Source: Variovorax sp. RA8
GTDB lineage: Bacteria; Pseudomonadota; Gammaproteobacteria; Burkholderiales; Burkholderiaceae_C
DNA: 64,000 nucleotides
NCBI RefSeq assembly: GCF_901827175.1
Contig: NZ_LR594662.1
Location: 3,162,001 to 3,226,000, forward strand
Reading direction: 5' to 3'
Of this stretch, positions 53,645-61,532 are shown piece by piece. Position numbers and translations under genes: made by a program. The notes beneath the pieces are model-generated. The model had not been told where the DNA came from and did no database searches. It worked only from the letters and a program-made list of their open reading frames with translations. Every line of letters starts with the position of its first letter. The first letter of the stretch is position 1.

Positions 53645-53878
53645 GATGGCCTCATGGTATCGCCCGGCCGGTTGCCGGACCAGCCGGGAGCACTTCTCGC
53701 GATCGAGGCGAAGAGGGAAGCATCGAGGACCAGCGCGGCAGGTCCGGCTGTCGCTCGATGCAGGCGTTCTGGGAGAAAGCCGCGCGCCAGCAAAAGGGCT
53801 GGCACGGGCTGTGGGAGGGGACGTGCCTTGGCGGTGGCGTGGCTTCACTGGGCTCGCGGCAAATGCCGGCGGAGCCGG

Positions 53879-53953
53879 TCAGCGCAACCCGAAGAAAGAC
53901 AGTACGGCCACCACGACCACGACCAGACCGACGATATAGATGATGGAATTCAC
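53879..53953 (-). CDS. 24-residue hydrophobic membrane peptide, coupled to the ABC exporter
   Basis: A GTG start at 53953 overlaps the ABC transporter stop as GTGA, and AGAGGAG lies 8 nt upstream inside the transporter gene. The peptide is a single membrane segment: a short polar start (MNSIIYIVG), a run of valines (LVVVVVVAVLS-like, with alanine near the end) and a FFGLR end before TGA. Its coupling, ribosome-binding site and clean one-helix composition argue for a real small protein. It could be an accessory or stability subunit of the exporter; no function is known. Confidence 0.7.
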   Translation of the reverse strand: MNSIIYIVGLVVVVVAVLSFFGLR

Positions 53954-55965
53954 GGCGCAGGCTCCTCTTGCGTTGAAGACGGTGCCAGCTTGCCAGCAAC
54001 CGGCTGCCGGGCTGTAGTCGCCCGGCCTCGCGCACTGTAGGACTCGCCAGGGATTCCAGGTCCCTCTTCATCGTCTTCCTCGTCGTCCTTGCCCAGGAAA
54101 CCGCCGCTCTGGTGCGCCCACAGCCGCGCGTAGAGCCCGCCCCGGGCCAGCAGCGTCTGGTGGTCGCCCTGCTCGACCACGCGGCCCTGGTCGAGCACGA
54201 TCAGCCGGTCCATGGCCGCGATCGTGGAAAGCCGGTGCGCGATCGCGATCACGGTCTTGCCCTCCATCAGCCGGTACAGGCTGGCCTGGATCGCGGCCTC
54301 GACCTCGGAGTCGAGCGCGCTGGTGGCCTCGTCGAGCAGCAGGATCGGCGCGTCCTTCAGCATCACGCGCGCGATGGCGATGCGCTGGCGCTGGCCGCCC
54401 GAGAGCTTGACTCCGCGTTCGCCCACATGCGCCTCGTAGCCGCGTCGGCCGTTCGCGTCGCCCAGGGTCTGGATGAAGTCGTGCGCCTCGGCGCGCTCGG
54501 CCGCCGCGCGGACCGCCGCAGCGCTCGCGTCGGGCCGGCCGTAGGCGATGTTGTCGGCCACCGAGCGGTGCAGCAGCGAGGTGTCTTGCGTGACCATGCC
54601 GATGTGTGCGCGCAGCGAGTTCTGCGTGACGTGCGCGATGTCCTGGCCGTCGATCAGGATGCGGCCGCTTTCCAGGTCGTGGAATCGCAGCAGCAGGTTC
54701 ACCAGCGTGGACTTGCCGGCGCCGGAGCGGCCGACCAGGCCGATCTTCTCGCCGGGCGCGACAGTCAGCGTGAGATCGTCGATCACGCGGCGGCCGCCTT
54801 CGTCCGGGGCCAGTCCGTAGCGGAAGCTGACGTGCTCGAAGCGGACCTCGCCGCGCGGCACCGCGAGCGTGGCGGCATCGGGCGCGTCGAGCACGGTGCG
54901 CGGGCGCGACAGCGTCTTCATGCCGTCCTGCACCGTGCCGATGTTCTCGAACAGGCTGGTCATCTCCCACATGATCCAGTGCGACATGCCCTGCAGGCGC
55001 AGCGCCATTGCCGTCGCGGCCGCCACCGCGCCGACGCCCACCGCGCCCTGCGACCAAAGCCACAGGCCCATGCCCGCCATGCCGGCGGTCAGGCCCATGC
55101 TGAGCGCGTGATTGGCGATCTCGAAGGCGCTCACCAGCCGCATCTGGCCGTAGCCCGTCGCCATGAAGTCCTGCATGGCCGCGCGCGCGAAGCCGGCCTC
55201 GCGGTGCGCATGCGAGAACAGCTTGACCGTGGCGATGTTGGTGTAGGCATCGGTGATGCGGCCGGTCATCATGGCGCGCGCATCGGCTTGCGCCTTGCCG
55301 ATCTTGCCCAGCCGCGGGACGAAGAAGAACAGCATCGCGATGTAGAGCAGGAGCCAGATCGCGAAGGGCAGCATCAGCTGGCGGTCGAGCACGGCCGCCA
55401 GCACGATCATGGTGGCGACATAGACGGCCATGGCCACCAGCACGTCTGCCAGCACGAAGATCGTCTCGCGCACCGCCAGCGCGGTCTGCATCACCTTGGC
55501 CGTGATGCGGCCGGCGAACTCGTCCTGGTAGAAGGCCATGCTCTGGCCCAGCATCAGCCGGTGGAAGTTCCAGCGCAGGCGCATCGGCAGGTTCACCGCC
55601 AGCGTCTGGTGCTTGACGATGGTCTGCAGCGCCACCACGCCAATGCTGGCGGTGAGGGCGATGCCCAGCCACATCAGCGTGGTGCCGCGCTCTTCCCAAA
55701 GCCGCGCAGGCACCTGGCCGCCGAGCCAGTCGACGATGCGACCCAGCATGGCGAACAGCAGCGCCTCGAAGGCCGACATCGCGGCCGTGAGCAGCGCCAT
55801 CGCGAGGATCTTTCCGCGCAGGCCCTCGATGCAGGCCCAGAGGAAGGCGAAGAAGCCGCCTGGCGGAAGCCTGGGCTCGGCGGGGGGGTAGGGGTGGAGT
55901 AGTTTTTCGAAGTAGGCGAACAAGGGTGGCGGTCTCCAGGGAGGCGTCACTGTAGCGGTGCGCAT
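53950..55965 (-). CDS. ABC transporter, fused membrane and ATPase domains (exporter type)
   Basis: 671 residues from ATG 55965. A six-helix ABC membrane domain (about 40-340, e.g. ILAMALLTAAMSAFEALLFAML) is followed by an ATPase domain with Walker A GLVGRSGAGKSTLVNLLLRF (near 430), Q-loop GMVTQDTSLLHRS, signature VKLSGGQRQRIAIA, Walker B PILLLDEATSALDSE and H-loop AIAHRLSTIA. The tail is acidic (GKDDEEDDEEGPG). Such half-size exporters dimerise to move lipids, peptides or drugs outward. The cargo is unknown. The start is uncertain; ATG codons upstream (about 56017) would crowd the divergent dioxygenase promoter. Confidence 0.9.
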   Translation of the reverse strand: MRTATVTPPWRPPPLFAYFEKLLHPYPPAEPRLPPGGFFAFLWACIEGLRGKILAMALLTAAMSAFEALLFAMLGRIVDWLGGQVPARLWEERGTTLMWLGIALTASIGVVALQTIVKHQTLAVNLPMRLRWNFHRLMLGQSMAFYQDEFAGRITAKVMQTALAVRETIFVLADVLVAMAVYVATMIVLAAVLDRQLMLPFAIWLLLYIAMLFFFVPRLGKIGKAQADARAMMTGRITDAYTNIATVKLFSHAHREAGFARAAMQDFMATGYGQMRLVSAFEIANHALSMGLTAGMAGMGLWLWSQGAVGVGAVAAATAMALRLQGMSHWIMWEMTSLFENIGTVQDGMKTLSRPRTVLDAPDAATLAVPRGEVRFEHVSFRYGLAPDEGGRRVIDDLTLTVAPGEKIGLVGRSGAGKSTLVNLLLRFHDLESGRILIDGQDIAHVTQNSLRAHIGMVTQDTSLLHRSVADNIAYGRPDASAAAVRAAAERAEAHDFIQTLGDANGRRGYEAHVGERGVKLSGGQRQRIAIARVMLKDAPILLLDEATSALDSEVEAAIQASLYRLMEGKTVIAIAHRLSTIAAMDRLIVLDQGRVVEQGDHQTLLARGGLYARLWAHQSGGFLGKDDEEDDEEGPGIPGESYSARGRATTARQPVAGKLAPSSTQEEPAP

Positions 55966-56058
55966 GCCGATGTGCTTGGCAAGGGTTTCGCCGGCCATCC
56001 ATGGGAGGCTGTGCATATTCGTCGGCCAAACCCTAGACTGGCATTCGAGGAGCATTCC

Positions 56059-56889
56059 ATGAGCACGACCCCGCAGACCCTTCCCACCTATTTCATCTCC
56101 CACGGCGGCGGCCCCTGGCCGTGGATGAAGAAGGAGATGGGCAACGCCTACGCGCAGCTCGAAGCCGCCCTGGCCGACATGCCGCGCCAGATCGGCCGCA
56201 CGCCCGAGGCCATCCTGATGGTCTCCGCCCACTGGGAGGCGCCGGCCTTCACCGTCATGGGCAACCCGAAGCCGCCGATGATCTACGACTATGGCGGCTT
56301 TCCCGAGCACACCTACCAGGTGCATTACGACGCGCCCGGCTCGCCCGCGCTGGCGCGCCGCGTGCAGGGCCTGGTCGAGGCGGCCGGCCTGCCGGCGGCC
56401 TTCGATGCCGAGCGCGGCTTCGACCACGGCATGTTCTCGCCGATGGCCGCGATGTACCCGAAGGCCGAGGTGCCGGTGGTGCAGCTGTCGCTCAAGCGCG
56501 GGCTCGACCCGGCCGAGCACGTGGCACTGGGCCGCGCGCTGGCGCCGCTGCGCGACGAGAACGTGCTGATCGTCGGCAGCGGCTTGAGCTACCACAACCT
56601 GCGCAACTTCGGCCCGCAGGCGCGCGACGTGTCCAAGGCCTTCGACGACTGGCTGGCGGACACCGTCGACGCCGACCCCGCCCAGCGGACCGAGCGCCTG
56701 CTGGCCTGGTCCCAGGCACCGTCGGCGCGGATGGCGCATCCGCGCGAGGAACACCTGATCCCGCTGATGGTCGCGGTCGGCGCGGCCGGGCAGGATGCGG
56801 GCGTGCGCATCTACCACGAGGACGCCTTCATGGGCGGCATCGCGGTGTCGAGCTATCGCTTCGGCGCGGCGGCGGGCGATGCCGCCTGA
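56059..56889 (+). CDS. DODA-type extradiol aromatic ring-opening dioxygenase
   Basis: 276 residues. It is a class III extradiol (LigB/DODA) protein: the iron ligands are expected in YFISHGGGPWPWM (first histidine), the SAHWEAPAFTV segment, and the YHNLRNFG region; DHGMFSPMAAMYPKAEVPVVQLSL is strongly conserved. YgiD-like members cleave catecholic rings such as DOPA. The natural substrate is unknown. GAGGAG precedes the ATG. It is divergent from the ABC transporter and followed by a truncated hydrolase gene, a common pairing in ring-cleavage clusters. Confidence 0.9.
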   Translation: MSTTPQTLPTYFISHGGGPWPWMKKEMGNAYAQLEAALADMPRQIGRTPEAILMVSAHWEAPAFTVMGNPKPPMIYDYGGFPEHTYQVHYDAPGSPALARRVQGLVEAAGLPAAFDAERGFDHGMFSPMAAMYPKAEVPVVQLSLKRGLDPAEHVALGRALAPLRDENVLIVGSGLSYHNLRNFGPQARDVSKAFDDWLADTVDADPAQRTERLLAWSQAPSARMAHPREEHLIPLMVAVGAAGQDAGVRIYHEDAFMGGIAVSSYRFGAAAGDAA

Positions 56890-56911
56890 GCGTGCGCTGC
56901 ACAATCGCCCG

Positions 56912-57667
56912 GTGCCTGAACACGCCATCTTCGACCCGGCCGCCGATGCGAGCGCGCATCGGCTGATCGCCCGCCTCGACGCGCTCTCCACCCATCACGA
57001 TGTGCTGCATGCCGGCCGGCGCGTGCGCTGGCGCCGCTTCGGCGAAGACAACGACCAGCGGCCGCCACTGGTGCTCCTGCATGGCGGACATGGCAGCTGG
57101 ATGCACTGGTTGCGCAACATCGAGGCGCTTTGCGCCGCGCGCGCCGTGTGGCTGCCCGACATGCCCGGCTTCAACGACTCCGACACGCCGCCGCAGGCGG
57201 AGGCCGGCCAGGCGCCGCTGGCCCCGGCGCTCGATGCGCTCGTCGGTTCGCTGGCCGCCTTGGTCGATGCCGAGGCTCCCATCGACCTGGCCGGTTTCTC
57301 CTTCGGCGGCCTGGTGGCCTCCAGGTTCGCGCTGCGGCGCGGCCATGTGCGCCGCCTTGCACTGCTGGGCAGCGCGGGCCATGGCACCAAGCGCCGCATG
57401 AACGTGCAGATGATCAACTGGCGCGAGGCGAGGGACCGGCTGGAGGAGCGCTCGGCGCTGCTGCACAACCTGCGGGCGCTGATGCTGCACGACCCCGCTG
57501 CCATCGACGCCCTGGCCTTTGCCATCCACGATCTTTCCTGCCACGGCACGCGCTTTCGCAGCAAGGAGGTCTCGATGGCTGGCGGGCTGCAGGCAGCGCT
57601 CGACGCCTTTGCGGGGCCGACGCTTCTGCTGTGGGGCGAGCATGAGGGTCGGCAGGGATTCATGTAA
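56912..57667 (+). pseudogene. Alpha/beta hydrolase truncated at its 3' end by an inserted element
   Basis: About 250 residues from GTG 56912 (an ATG at 56879 is also in frame). An intact hydrolase start is seen: LVLLHGGHGSWMHWLRNIEAL (oxyanion region), VWLPDMPGFNDSDTP and the nucleophile elbow IDLAGFSFGGLVASRFA. The frame then reaches TLLLWGEHEGRQGFM and stops. In this family the LLLWGEHD strand is followed by about 40 more residues carrying the catalytic histidine, which are missing. The last few codons appear to come from foreign DNA. The enzyme should be inactive. Confidence 0.72.
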
Positions 57668-57700
57668 AACCCAGCAGAAACAGGCTTAAGTGCCTGTCCC
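57640..57700. other. Probable left junction of a mobile element or island
   Basis: Host-like sequence of the hydrolase gene ends around 57645 and the next gene is a plasmid-type KfrA. An inverted repeat ACAGGC-N6-GCCTGT lies at 57680-57697, and an ATGTAAAA/TTTTACAT word at 57662-57669. The exact junction and the element family cannot be fixed without the right end. Confidence 0.5.
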
Positions 57701-58783
57701 CGTTGACTTTTTCGACTCTCTCTTCCCTGGACGACCGGCCTCTTCAACCGGGTTCGCAACCAAATTAGGGCCAGTCGCCGGCGTACTGAAGCGCTCAAGC
57801 ATGCTGGCCACGACCTGCTCCTGGGCCGTGACGGATGACCTGGCCGTCGCCAGCGCCAGTTCCAGCTGTTGTTTGGCGGAAAGCAGCTCGTCGACCTTGG
57901 CCTGCAACTGCTCTTTGGAAGTGCTGAGCTGCTGGACGGCCGCGTCCTGCTCAACCAGGCGCCGGCCCAATTCCTCGGAGCGCCTTTGCGCAAACCCCAG
58001 TTCATCCTTGAGCGGCCGCAGGCCTCGCACCTCTTCCTGAGCCTGGTGCAGATCGCCCTGGGCGCGCGACAAATCGCCCAGGAGGCGTGCGTTTTCCTGA
58101 AGGGTATGGACGGCTTCCTGCTGCTTGGTGGCCAAGGTCTCGTTCACGGTGCGCAACTCGGCCTGCAGGTACTGCACCTGCTGTTCGTGCTTGCGCTGGT
58201 CCTGGTCGCGCTGCTCCTTTGTGGATTCCCGGAAATGCTCCAGCGCCTGGCGCGCGTGCTTGTGCTTTTCTTCCAGGGATTGGCGATGGCGCTCTTCGGC
58301 CGCGAGGCGCTCCTGCAGGTCGGCCACCTGCTGGACGAGCTGAGTGTTTTCCAGGGTCTTGCGGCTCAGAGCTTCGCTGGTTTTGCCGTGAGCGTTTTTT
58401 TCGTCGGCCAGGGCCCGCTGGGTTTGCTCCAGCTGCTGGCGCGTGGCCAGCGCCTCGGATTTCAGGGCCGCGACGGCTTGCTGCTGTTGGCTCAGCTGCT
58501 CGGCGTGCTTGGCCTGCGCCGTGGTGACCCGCTCTTCCGCTTCTTCATTGACGCGGGCGGCTAGGCGACCCACCAGGTCCTGGATTGCCTCGCTGACGGC
58601 TACGCGGCTGCCGGTGGCTGGCCCTTCCTCTTCCTCGATCTCCTTCAGGTAGCGATGGATCGTGGTTTTGGAGCCGCTGCCCAGCTCTTCGCGCACCGCA
58701 TCGATGGACGGATTGCGCCCTGCGGCCAGCAATTTATCGCGGGCACGCAGCACTTCAGACTTGTAGATTCCGGCTCGGGCCAT
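57686..58783 (-). CDS. KfrA-like DNA-binding coiled-coil protein
   Basis: 365 residues. The N-terminal 60 residues are the plasmid replication-region DNA-binding domain typical of KfrA (YKSEVLRARDKLLAAGRNPS, SKTTIHRYLKEIEEEEG). Nearly all the rest is alpha-helical coiled coil rich in Q, E, A and L (QQQQAVAALKSEALATRQQL; ERLAAEERHRQSLEEKHKHA). KfrA proteins repress their own promoter and help plasmid partitioning or nucleoid-like packing. Its presence next to a truncated chromosomal gene marks plasmid or ICE-derived DNA. A palindromic operator lies just upstream of the start. Confidence 0.88.
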   Translation of the reverse strand: MARAGIYKSEVLRARDKLLAAGRNPSIDAVREELGSGSKTTIHRYLKEIEEEEGPATGSRVAVSEAIQDLVGRLAARVNEEAEERVTTAQAKHAEQLSQQQQAVAALKSEALATRQQLEQTQRALADEKNAHGKTSEALSRKTLENTQLVQQVADLQERLAAEERHRQSLEEKHKHARQALEHFRESTKEQRDQDQRKHEQQVQYLQAELRTVNETLATKQQEAVHTLQENARLLGDLSRAQGDLHQAQEEVRGLRPLKDELGFAQRRSEELGRRLVEQDAAVQQLSTSKEQLQAKVDELLSAKQQLELALATARSSVTAQEQVVASMLERFSTPATGPNLVANPVEEAGRPGKRESKKSTGTGT

Positions 58784-58807
58784 GGTTCACCTCGTTATTT
58801 CGTACTG

Positions 58808-58834
58808 TAGTATGTACCATGATATTACATACTA
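58808..58834. promoter_or_regulatory. Palindromic operator upstream of kfrA
   Basis: TAGTATGTA (58808-58816) and TACATACTA (58826-58834) form perfect 9-bp arms around a 9-bp spacer, 25 bp before the kfrA ATG in AT-rich DNA. KfrA-type proteins bind such sites in their own promoter; autoregulation is inferred. Confidence 0.7.
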
Positions 58835-59024
58835 TTTAAGAGGTCAATAAATCATAGATCTTAGTAAATATCACACTGGGTAATAGTGGATTATCCAATG
58901 TGAGGGTAATTTTTGATGGTTTCAGCCGTGGTAGCGGTTTGGGGTCGGCCTAATGTGGCGTCATATGCGCTTATGACCGCGCGGAACAAAACTCGCGTCC
59001 CCGAAAAAGGTCCGCCCCGGCGAA

Positions 59025-59054
59025 TTGACGGGATTATGCCCAAACAGACATAAT
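59025..59054 (+). promoter_or_regulatory. Promoter of the toxin-antitoxin locus
   Basis: TTGACG (59025-59030) and CATAAT (59049-59054) are 18 nt apart, a good sigma70 promoter, 7 nt before the toxin ATG. TTATG and CATAA (59034-59038, 59049-59053) make a dyad overlapping the -10, a likely antitoxin operator. Confidence 0.6.
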
Positions 59055-59061
59055 TTAAGCG

Positions 59062-59434
59062 ATGTCGAAGCAAACCCGCAAACCCGTCAAATGGGTCAGT
59101 TCCGCCAAGCGCGATCTGGATGCGATGCCGGACTATGTCAAAGACGTTTTTGGCCATGCCATCGACCTGGCGCAGGCCAGTGGCAAGCATCAGGATGCCA
59201 AGGTCATGACGGGTTTTGGTCGGCCGGCGTGTTGGAGGTGGTCGAGGACCCCCAGGGCGACACTCACCGGGCGTCTACACCGTCAAGTTCGCCGGCTGGG
59301 TCTATGTCCTGCACTGCTTTCAGAAGAAGTCCCAAAGCGGCATCGCCACGCCGAAACCGGATTGATCACCACCCGCCTGAAGGCCGAAGCAGGACTTCGA
59401 AGCTTGGCAGGCACAGCAAGGAGCACGCAAATGA
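59062..59434 (+). pseudogene. HigB/Gp49-like toxin gene disrupted by several frameshifts
   Basis: The toxin sequence can be followed through changing frames: KWVSSAKRDLDAMPDYVKDV to MTGFG in frame with the ATG; then AGVLEVVEDPQGDTHRA one base back; then VYTVKFAGWVYVLHCFQKKS after another lost base (this frame hits TGA after TPKPD); then ITTRLKAE; and finally QDFEAWQAQQGARK ending at TGA 59432-59434, overlapping the antitoxin ATG. Three shifts fit single-base deletions and one is a net +1. Intact, it would be a RelE-superfamily mRNA-cleaving toxin of about 122 residues. By chance one frame runs on into the antitoxin. Confidence 0.8.
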
Positions 59435-59760
59435 GTGAACCCGCAAGCATCACCACCGAAGAAGGCAGCACCAATGTCTATGCCGACCTGGGCTACACCG
59501 ACGCGGCCGAGATGCAGCGCAAGTCCCAGCTCGCCGGCGAGATCGCCCGAGCGATCAAGGCGCGCCGCTTGACGCAGGAAGATGCGGCTGCGCTGCTGGG
59601 GATCGACCAGTCCAAGGTTTCGCGCATCACGCGCGGCCAGTTTCGCGGCGTCAGCGAGGCCAAACTGTTGGAGCTGGTGGCCAGGCTGGGCCATGACGTG
59701 AAGATCGTGGTCGGCCCGGTGCGGCGCCGCGCCGGCAAGATCGAACTGCAGTTTGACTGA
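59431..59760 (+). CDS. XRE-family antitoxin (HigA-like)
   Basis: 109 residues from ATG 59431, overlapping the toxin stop as ATGA. A HTH_XRE domain covers about residues 35-90: EIARAIKARRLTQEDAAALLGIDQSKVSRITRGQFRGVSEAKLLELV. Antitoxins of this type come second in the operon, neutralise the toxin and repress the promoter. The gene is intact although the toxin is not, so it may remain as a repressor or as protection against related toxins. Confidence 0.85.
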   Translation: MSEPASITTEEGSTNVYADLGYTDAAEMQRKSQLAGEIARAIKARRLTQEDAAALLGIDQSKVSRITRGQFRGVSEAKLLELVARLGHDVKIVVGPVRRRAGKIELQFD

Positions 59761-59767
59761 TTGGCCT

Positions 59768-60085
59768 TTATCCGGGCCCTGCTGATTTGGGTGGAGGGAA
59801 CTCCCCTCCATGTACCTCCGGCTTGAATGCTGCCAGCTTGGTCGCCAAAGACGTTTCGGCCTGTGTCCTGACCCTGAGCCATGCGCCCAAGGTGTCACGC
59901 AGACAGGTCTCACATAAATCCGCCTCAACCCGATTTCCGTCCCCAAAAATCGAGTCATAGCCCGCGTCGAAGCCGATCGACGTCATCTCGGCGAAGCCAA
60001 GCTCGCCACGCTCGGTCTCTTTGCCGCACCGGTCACATCGGATCTGATGCACCACGCTCACGGCCTCCATGGTTTTGAGTTGCAT
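59768..60085 (-). CDS. Small protein with two CxxC motifs (zinc-ribbon-like), unknown function
   Basis: 105 residues from ATG 60085, preceded by AAGGAGAA. It has IRCDRCGKETERGELGFAEM and ADLCETCLRDTLGAWL, two CxxC pairs that could bind zinc, near residues 17 and 60. The C-terminus is proline-rich. Similar small proteins accompany toxin-antitoxin and island genes, but I do not recognise a named family. It is convergent with the antitoxin gene (7 bp between stops). Confidence 0.72.
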   Translation of the reverse strand: MQLKTMEAVSVVHQIRCDRCGKETERGELGFAEMTSIGFDAGYDSIFGDGNRVEADLCETCLRDTLGAWLRVRTQAETSLATKLAAFKPEVHGGEFPPPKSAGPG

Positions 60086-60815
60086 CGAATTCTCCTTACA
60101 AATAACTGCCTGCATCATCCTGCTGTCCCGCGAAGCATAACCGTGCCGGAATGGCACGCTTAGCCACGATGACGAGCACCATGATCATTCCCTCCGTGAC
60201 ATGCCTGCCGGGTCCCAAGTCATCGGCATTTGCATGAACAGCGTAAGCATGCGCACGCGCAAGTATGGTTTCTCCCTGCCTTGCTGATGTGTCTCGGCGG
60301 ATGCCAGACTATCTACGAGGGCAAATATGACTGAAAGGCGGGCGGCCGACCAGGAGCTGTCGTGAAAGTTGATTATTCGAATTAGTTAGCCAAAGAGCCA
60401 TTTCGCGACTGCCGCGCCAAACTGAGCGCAGAGGAACGGCGAACATCACAGTTCGCTGTGATTTCGTACCCATTCTTAAGCAGACCCAGGAATGCCATTA
60501 TTCCGATTCAACCCAGTTGAGCCGGATGCGCGGGAATCTCGCTTATCTCAACGTGCTTGACTGCAAGGCGGCATTGCAACCGCGTGTCAGCGGCGTTTTC
60601 AAGCACGGCTTCTTAACCCTCAAGCACCAGGCTTTCGAGTTTCCGGATGCATATCGCTTCTGCGCAAGGCAAAACGCCAATAATGGGTGCTTCGATAGTG
60701 CTTGCAAATGCCCACCAGAATGAGCAGATTGCGGGAGAATCGAAGTTAGCCAGCAAAAGCGCCTCGAGGCACCTGAACTCAAATCACATGACCGCTGAAA
60801 AGGAATTTTCTACCA
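60086..60815. other. Gene-poor, lower-GC stretch in the island
   Basis: About 730 bp with no convincing coding sequence. It holds an inverted repeat CGTGCC-N5-GGCACG (60142-60158) upstream of the zinc-ribbon gene and a perfect hairpin ATCACAG-TTCG-CTGTGAT (60445-60462) with a UUCG-type loop, flanked by CGAA/TTCG. Short frames such as 60517-60723 do not resemble known proteins. Remnants of decayed genes are possible. Confidence 0.5.
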
Positions 60816-61322
60816 ATGCGCACTGCAAAAAAATCAACTCTGACCTTCGTCTTATTGCTTGGAATGCCTGTTGGTTTGCTACTGGCACAACAAGCCACTT
60901 TCACGTCAGCCTCCTTGACGCCAGATGCCGCTTTGAAGGCGGCACGGGCTGCGCTAGAGACTTGCCGAAAAAATGGCCATCAAGCTGCCGTATCGGTCAA
61001 TGACCGTGCCGGCAACGCGCTCGTTATGCTTCGCGACCGTTTCGCCGGTCCACACACAGTCGATACGGCCATCAACAAAGCCTACACGGCCGTGACCTTC
61101 AAACTCGATACCACGAGTTTCACCCGTTCCACTCAAGGAGGTGAACCCGCATCTGGCGTGCGACACCTTCCCCGCATCGTGGCCATCGGCGGTGGCATTC
61201 CCATTGAATCGGCTGGCTCCATCGTGGGCGCCATTGGGGTTTCGGGCGCGCCGGGCGGGGATGCCGATGACGTCTGCGCCAAAGCGGGCATTGCTGCTAT
61301 CCGCGACGAACTCGACTTTTGA
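60816..61322 (+). CDS. Exported GlcG/HbpS family heme-binding-like protein
   Basis: 168 residues. The N-terminal MRTAKKSTLTFVLLLGMPVGLLLAQ looks like a signal peptide. The GlcG/HbpS fold shows SLTPDAALKAARAALETCRKN, VSVNDRAGNALVMLRDRFAGPHTVDTAINKAYTAV and the glycine-rich end IVAIGGGIPIESAGSIVGAIGVSGAPGG with ADDVCAKAGI. Members bind heme or small organic ligands in the periplasm or outside the cell. The role here is unknown; it may belong to the cargo of the island. AAAAGGA precedes the ATG. Confidence 0.85.
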   Translation: MRTAKKSTLTFVLLLGMPVGLLLAQQATFTSASLTPDAALKAARAALETCRKNGHQAAVSVNDRAGNALVMLRDRFAGPHTVDTAINKAYTAVTFKLDTTSFTRSTQGGEPASGVRHLPRIVAIGGGIPIESAGSIVGAIGVSGAPGGDADDVCAKAGIAAIRDELDF

Positions 61323-61532
61323 CTAGGCCGCACTCTCGTGCGGTCAGTGGTCAAGCTCCCTGCTGACGTTGCCAGCCTAACCCCGGCCATGGCCAGTATT
61401 CTTATGCATCCTGCAATAGACGAGAGTCGGTGGCTAGCCTACATACACCAGCTTGATAGAACACGCGTCAATCACTTAGGCCAAAAGTCAGGTTCGCAGC
61501 TACTTGGCTGTGGCAACGTGCGCAACAGGCGA

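Noticed and set aside
53758..53943. 61-codon plus-strand frame antisense to the small membrane peptide region
   Set aside because: The composition is arginine/proline-rich with no family; the opposite strand has a coupled start, ribosome-binding site and a clean membrane helix.
58891..59190. 99-codon minus-strand frame over the toxin promoter
   Set aside because: It is antisense to the toxin gene and promoter and shows no family-like sequence.
59062..59760. A 232-residue toxin-antitoxin fusion protein
   Set aside because: The middle is out-of-frame toxin sequence; tracing the toxin through other frames shows two separate genes with an ATGA overlap.
60647..61003. 118-codon frame overlapping the start of the GlcG-like gene
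   Set aside because: It runs out of frame through the GlcG-like coding sequence, which has family motifs and a signal peptide.
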